Source: Bacteroidota bacterium (GTDB lineage Bacteria; Bacteroidota; Bacteroidia; Flavobacteriales_D; Sanyastnellaceae). Taken from it: a DNA stretch of 64,000 bases. Within the stretch, counting starts at the first letter, position 1, and the number at the start of each line of letters is the position of its first letter. Made by a program: the position numbers and the translations under genes. The notes under the pieces were generated by a model, which was not told the origin of the DNA, ran no database searches, and worked only from the letters and a program-made list of their open reading frames with translations. The stretch is from positions 95,667-159,666 of the forward strand of contig NVXE01000008.1 of the NCBI GenBank assembly GCA_002746975.1, given 5' to 3'. Shown here piece by piece: positions 63,805 through 64,000 of the stretch.

Positions 63805-64000
63805 ATGAAAAATATATCATTTTTACTGCTATCAGTTTTCTTTTTTTCGCTTACCTCTTTAGGACAAGATTCTAATGACAGCAGTACTAAAGACAACAAA
63901 AGCAGAAACCATAATAAAGTCACACGTATCTTCACGTTTGCTGCAATGTCTGATATTCATGATGAAAATAATTTTGATATTGTGCTCAACAGCCCGCAGC
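63805..64000 (+). CDS. Secreted protein, N-terminal part, cut by window end
   Basis: The frame opens at ATG 63805 and is still open at 64000, giving the first 65 residues. They start with a clear signal peptide (MKNISFLLLSVFFFSLTSLG, cleaved about there), followed by an Asn/Asp/Ser/Lys-rich linker and TRIFTFAAMSDIHDENNFDI. The rest lies outside, so no family is assigned. The sigma-54 promoter upstream suggests control by an enhancer-binding regulator. Confidence 0.75.
   Translation, partial: MKNISFLLLSVFFFSLTSLGQDSNDSSTKDNKSRNHNKVTRIFTFAAMSDIHDENNFDIVLNSPQ

Overview
The window reads as chromosomal core DNA of a member of the Bacteroidota, most likely a marine-type Flavobacteriales or Cryomorphaceae-like lineage. 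Evidence: type IX secretion cargo (a gliding-motility C-terminal domain at 27752-30439 and a PNPTS-type sorting tail at 39619-40938), DUF5686, DUF3109 and DUF2795 family proteins, a RecQ lacking its zinc cysteines, Bacteroidota -7 promoter boxes (TAnnTTTG or TAnnTTCG) and almost no Shine-Dalgarno sequences. By eye GC is about 40%. I see no rRNA, tRNA, CRISPR array, insertion sequence or prophage. Gene density is very high; no stretch over 300 bases lacks a gene.

Layout. 1-5170: a cut-off possible histidine-kinase tail, pheS with a cyclophilin lipoprotein, small proteins, a DMT transporter and a large putative regulator. 5311-10276: a stray terminator, then pheT, an acyltransferase and a double-VOC protein. 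10282-14122: a PhoB/PhoR-like two-component pair, a PiT-like phosphate carrier and an ACR3 arsenite pump, with an 11-bp phased TTAACA repeat between kinase and carrier. 14126-22013: an MBL hydrolase, a giant pseudo-peptidase/propeller/barrel protein, a half-size TauE, an M20 hydrolase and RecQ. 22080-27142: KdsD, TatC, a DUF5686 protein and LptB (envelope biogenesis). 27143-35425: riboflavin synthase and a large T9SS cargo on the minus strand, then pdxA, DUF177, rpmF, fabH, accB and accC (start of fatty-acid synthesis).

35535-39474 is a minus-strand run (DUF3109, OmpA-like, PanD, flippase-like, RfaE2). 39619-46505 holds a secreted hydrolase, a radical SAM/flippase pair, a transsulfuration enzyme, kynurenine 3-monooxygenase and an outer-membrane-like protein. 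46562-52768: methylmalonyl-CoA epimerase, an SDR without the usual Tyr-Lys pair, glutamate dehydrogenase, a possible b-type/c-type cytochrome pair, HflX, RbfA and a LolE-like permease. 52791-58810: DusB, a CPBP protease, then a tight minus-strand run (dCMP deaminase, S41 protease, superoxide dismutase, IspD) and a cobalamin adenosyltransferase. 58894-64000: a DUF2795 protein whose stop lies in a 15-bp tandem repeat, aspartate kinase, CvpA, an RmlD-phosphosugar mutase fusion and a secreted protein behind a sigma-54 promoter.

The most noteworthy points are the RmlD-phosphosugar mutase fusion, the apparent phosphate/arsenite regulon with a visible operator, the textbook sigma-54 site, several -7 boxes exactly four bases before the start codon (leaderless mRNAs), and an apparent excess of the heptamer CCAAACC/GGTTTGG across the window. 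No wholly new multi-gene defence or mobile system is evident.
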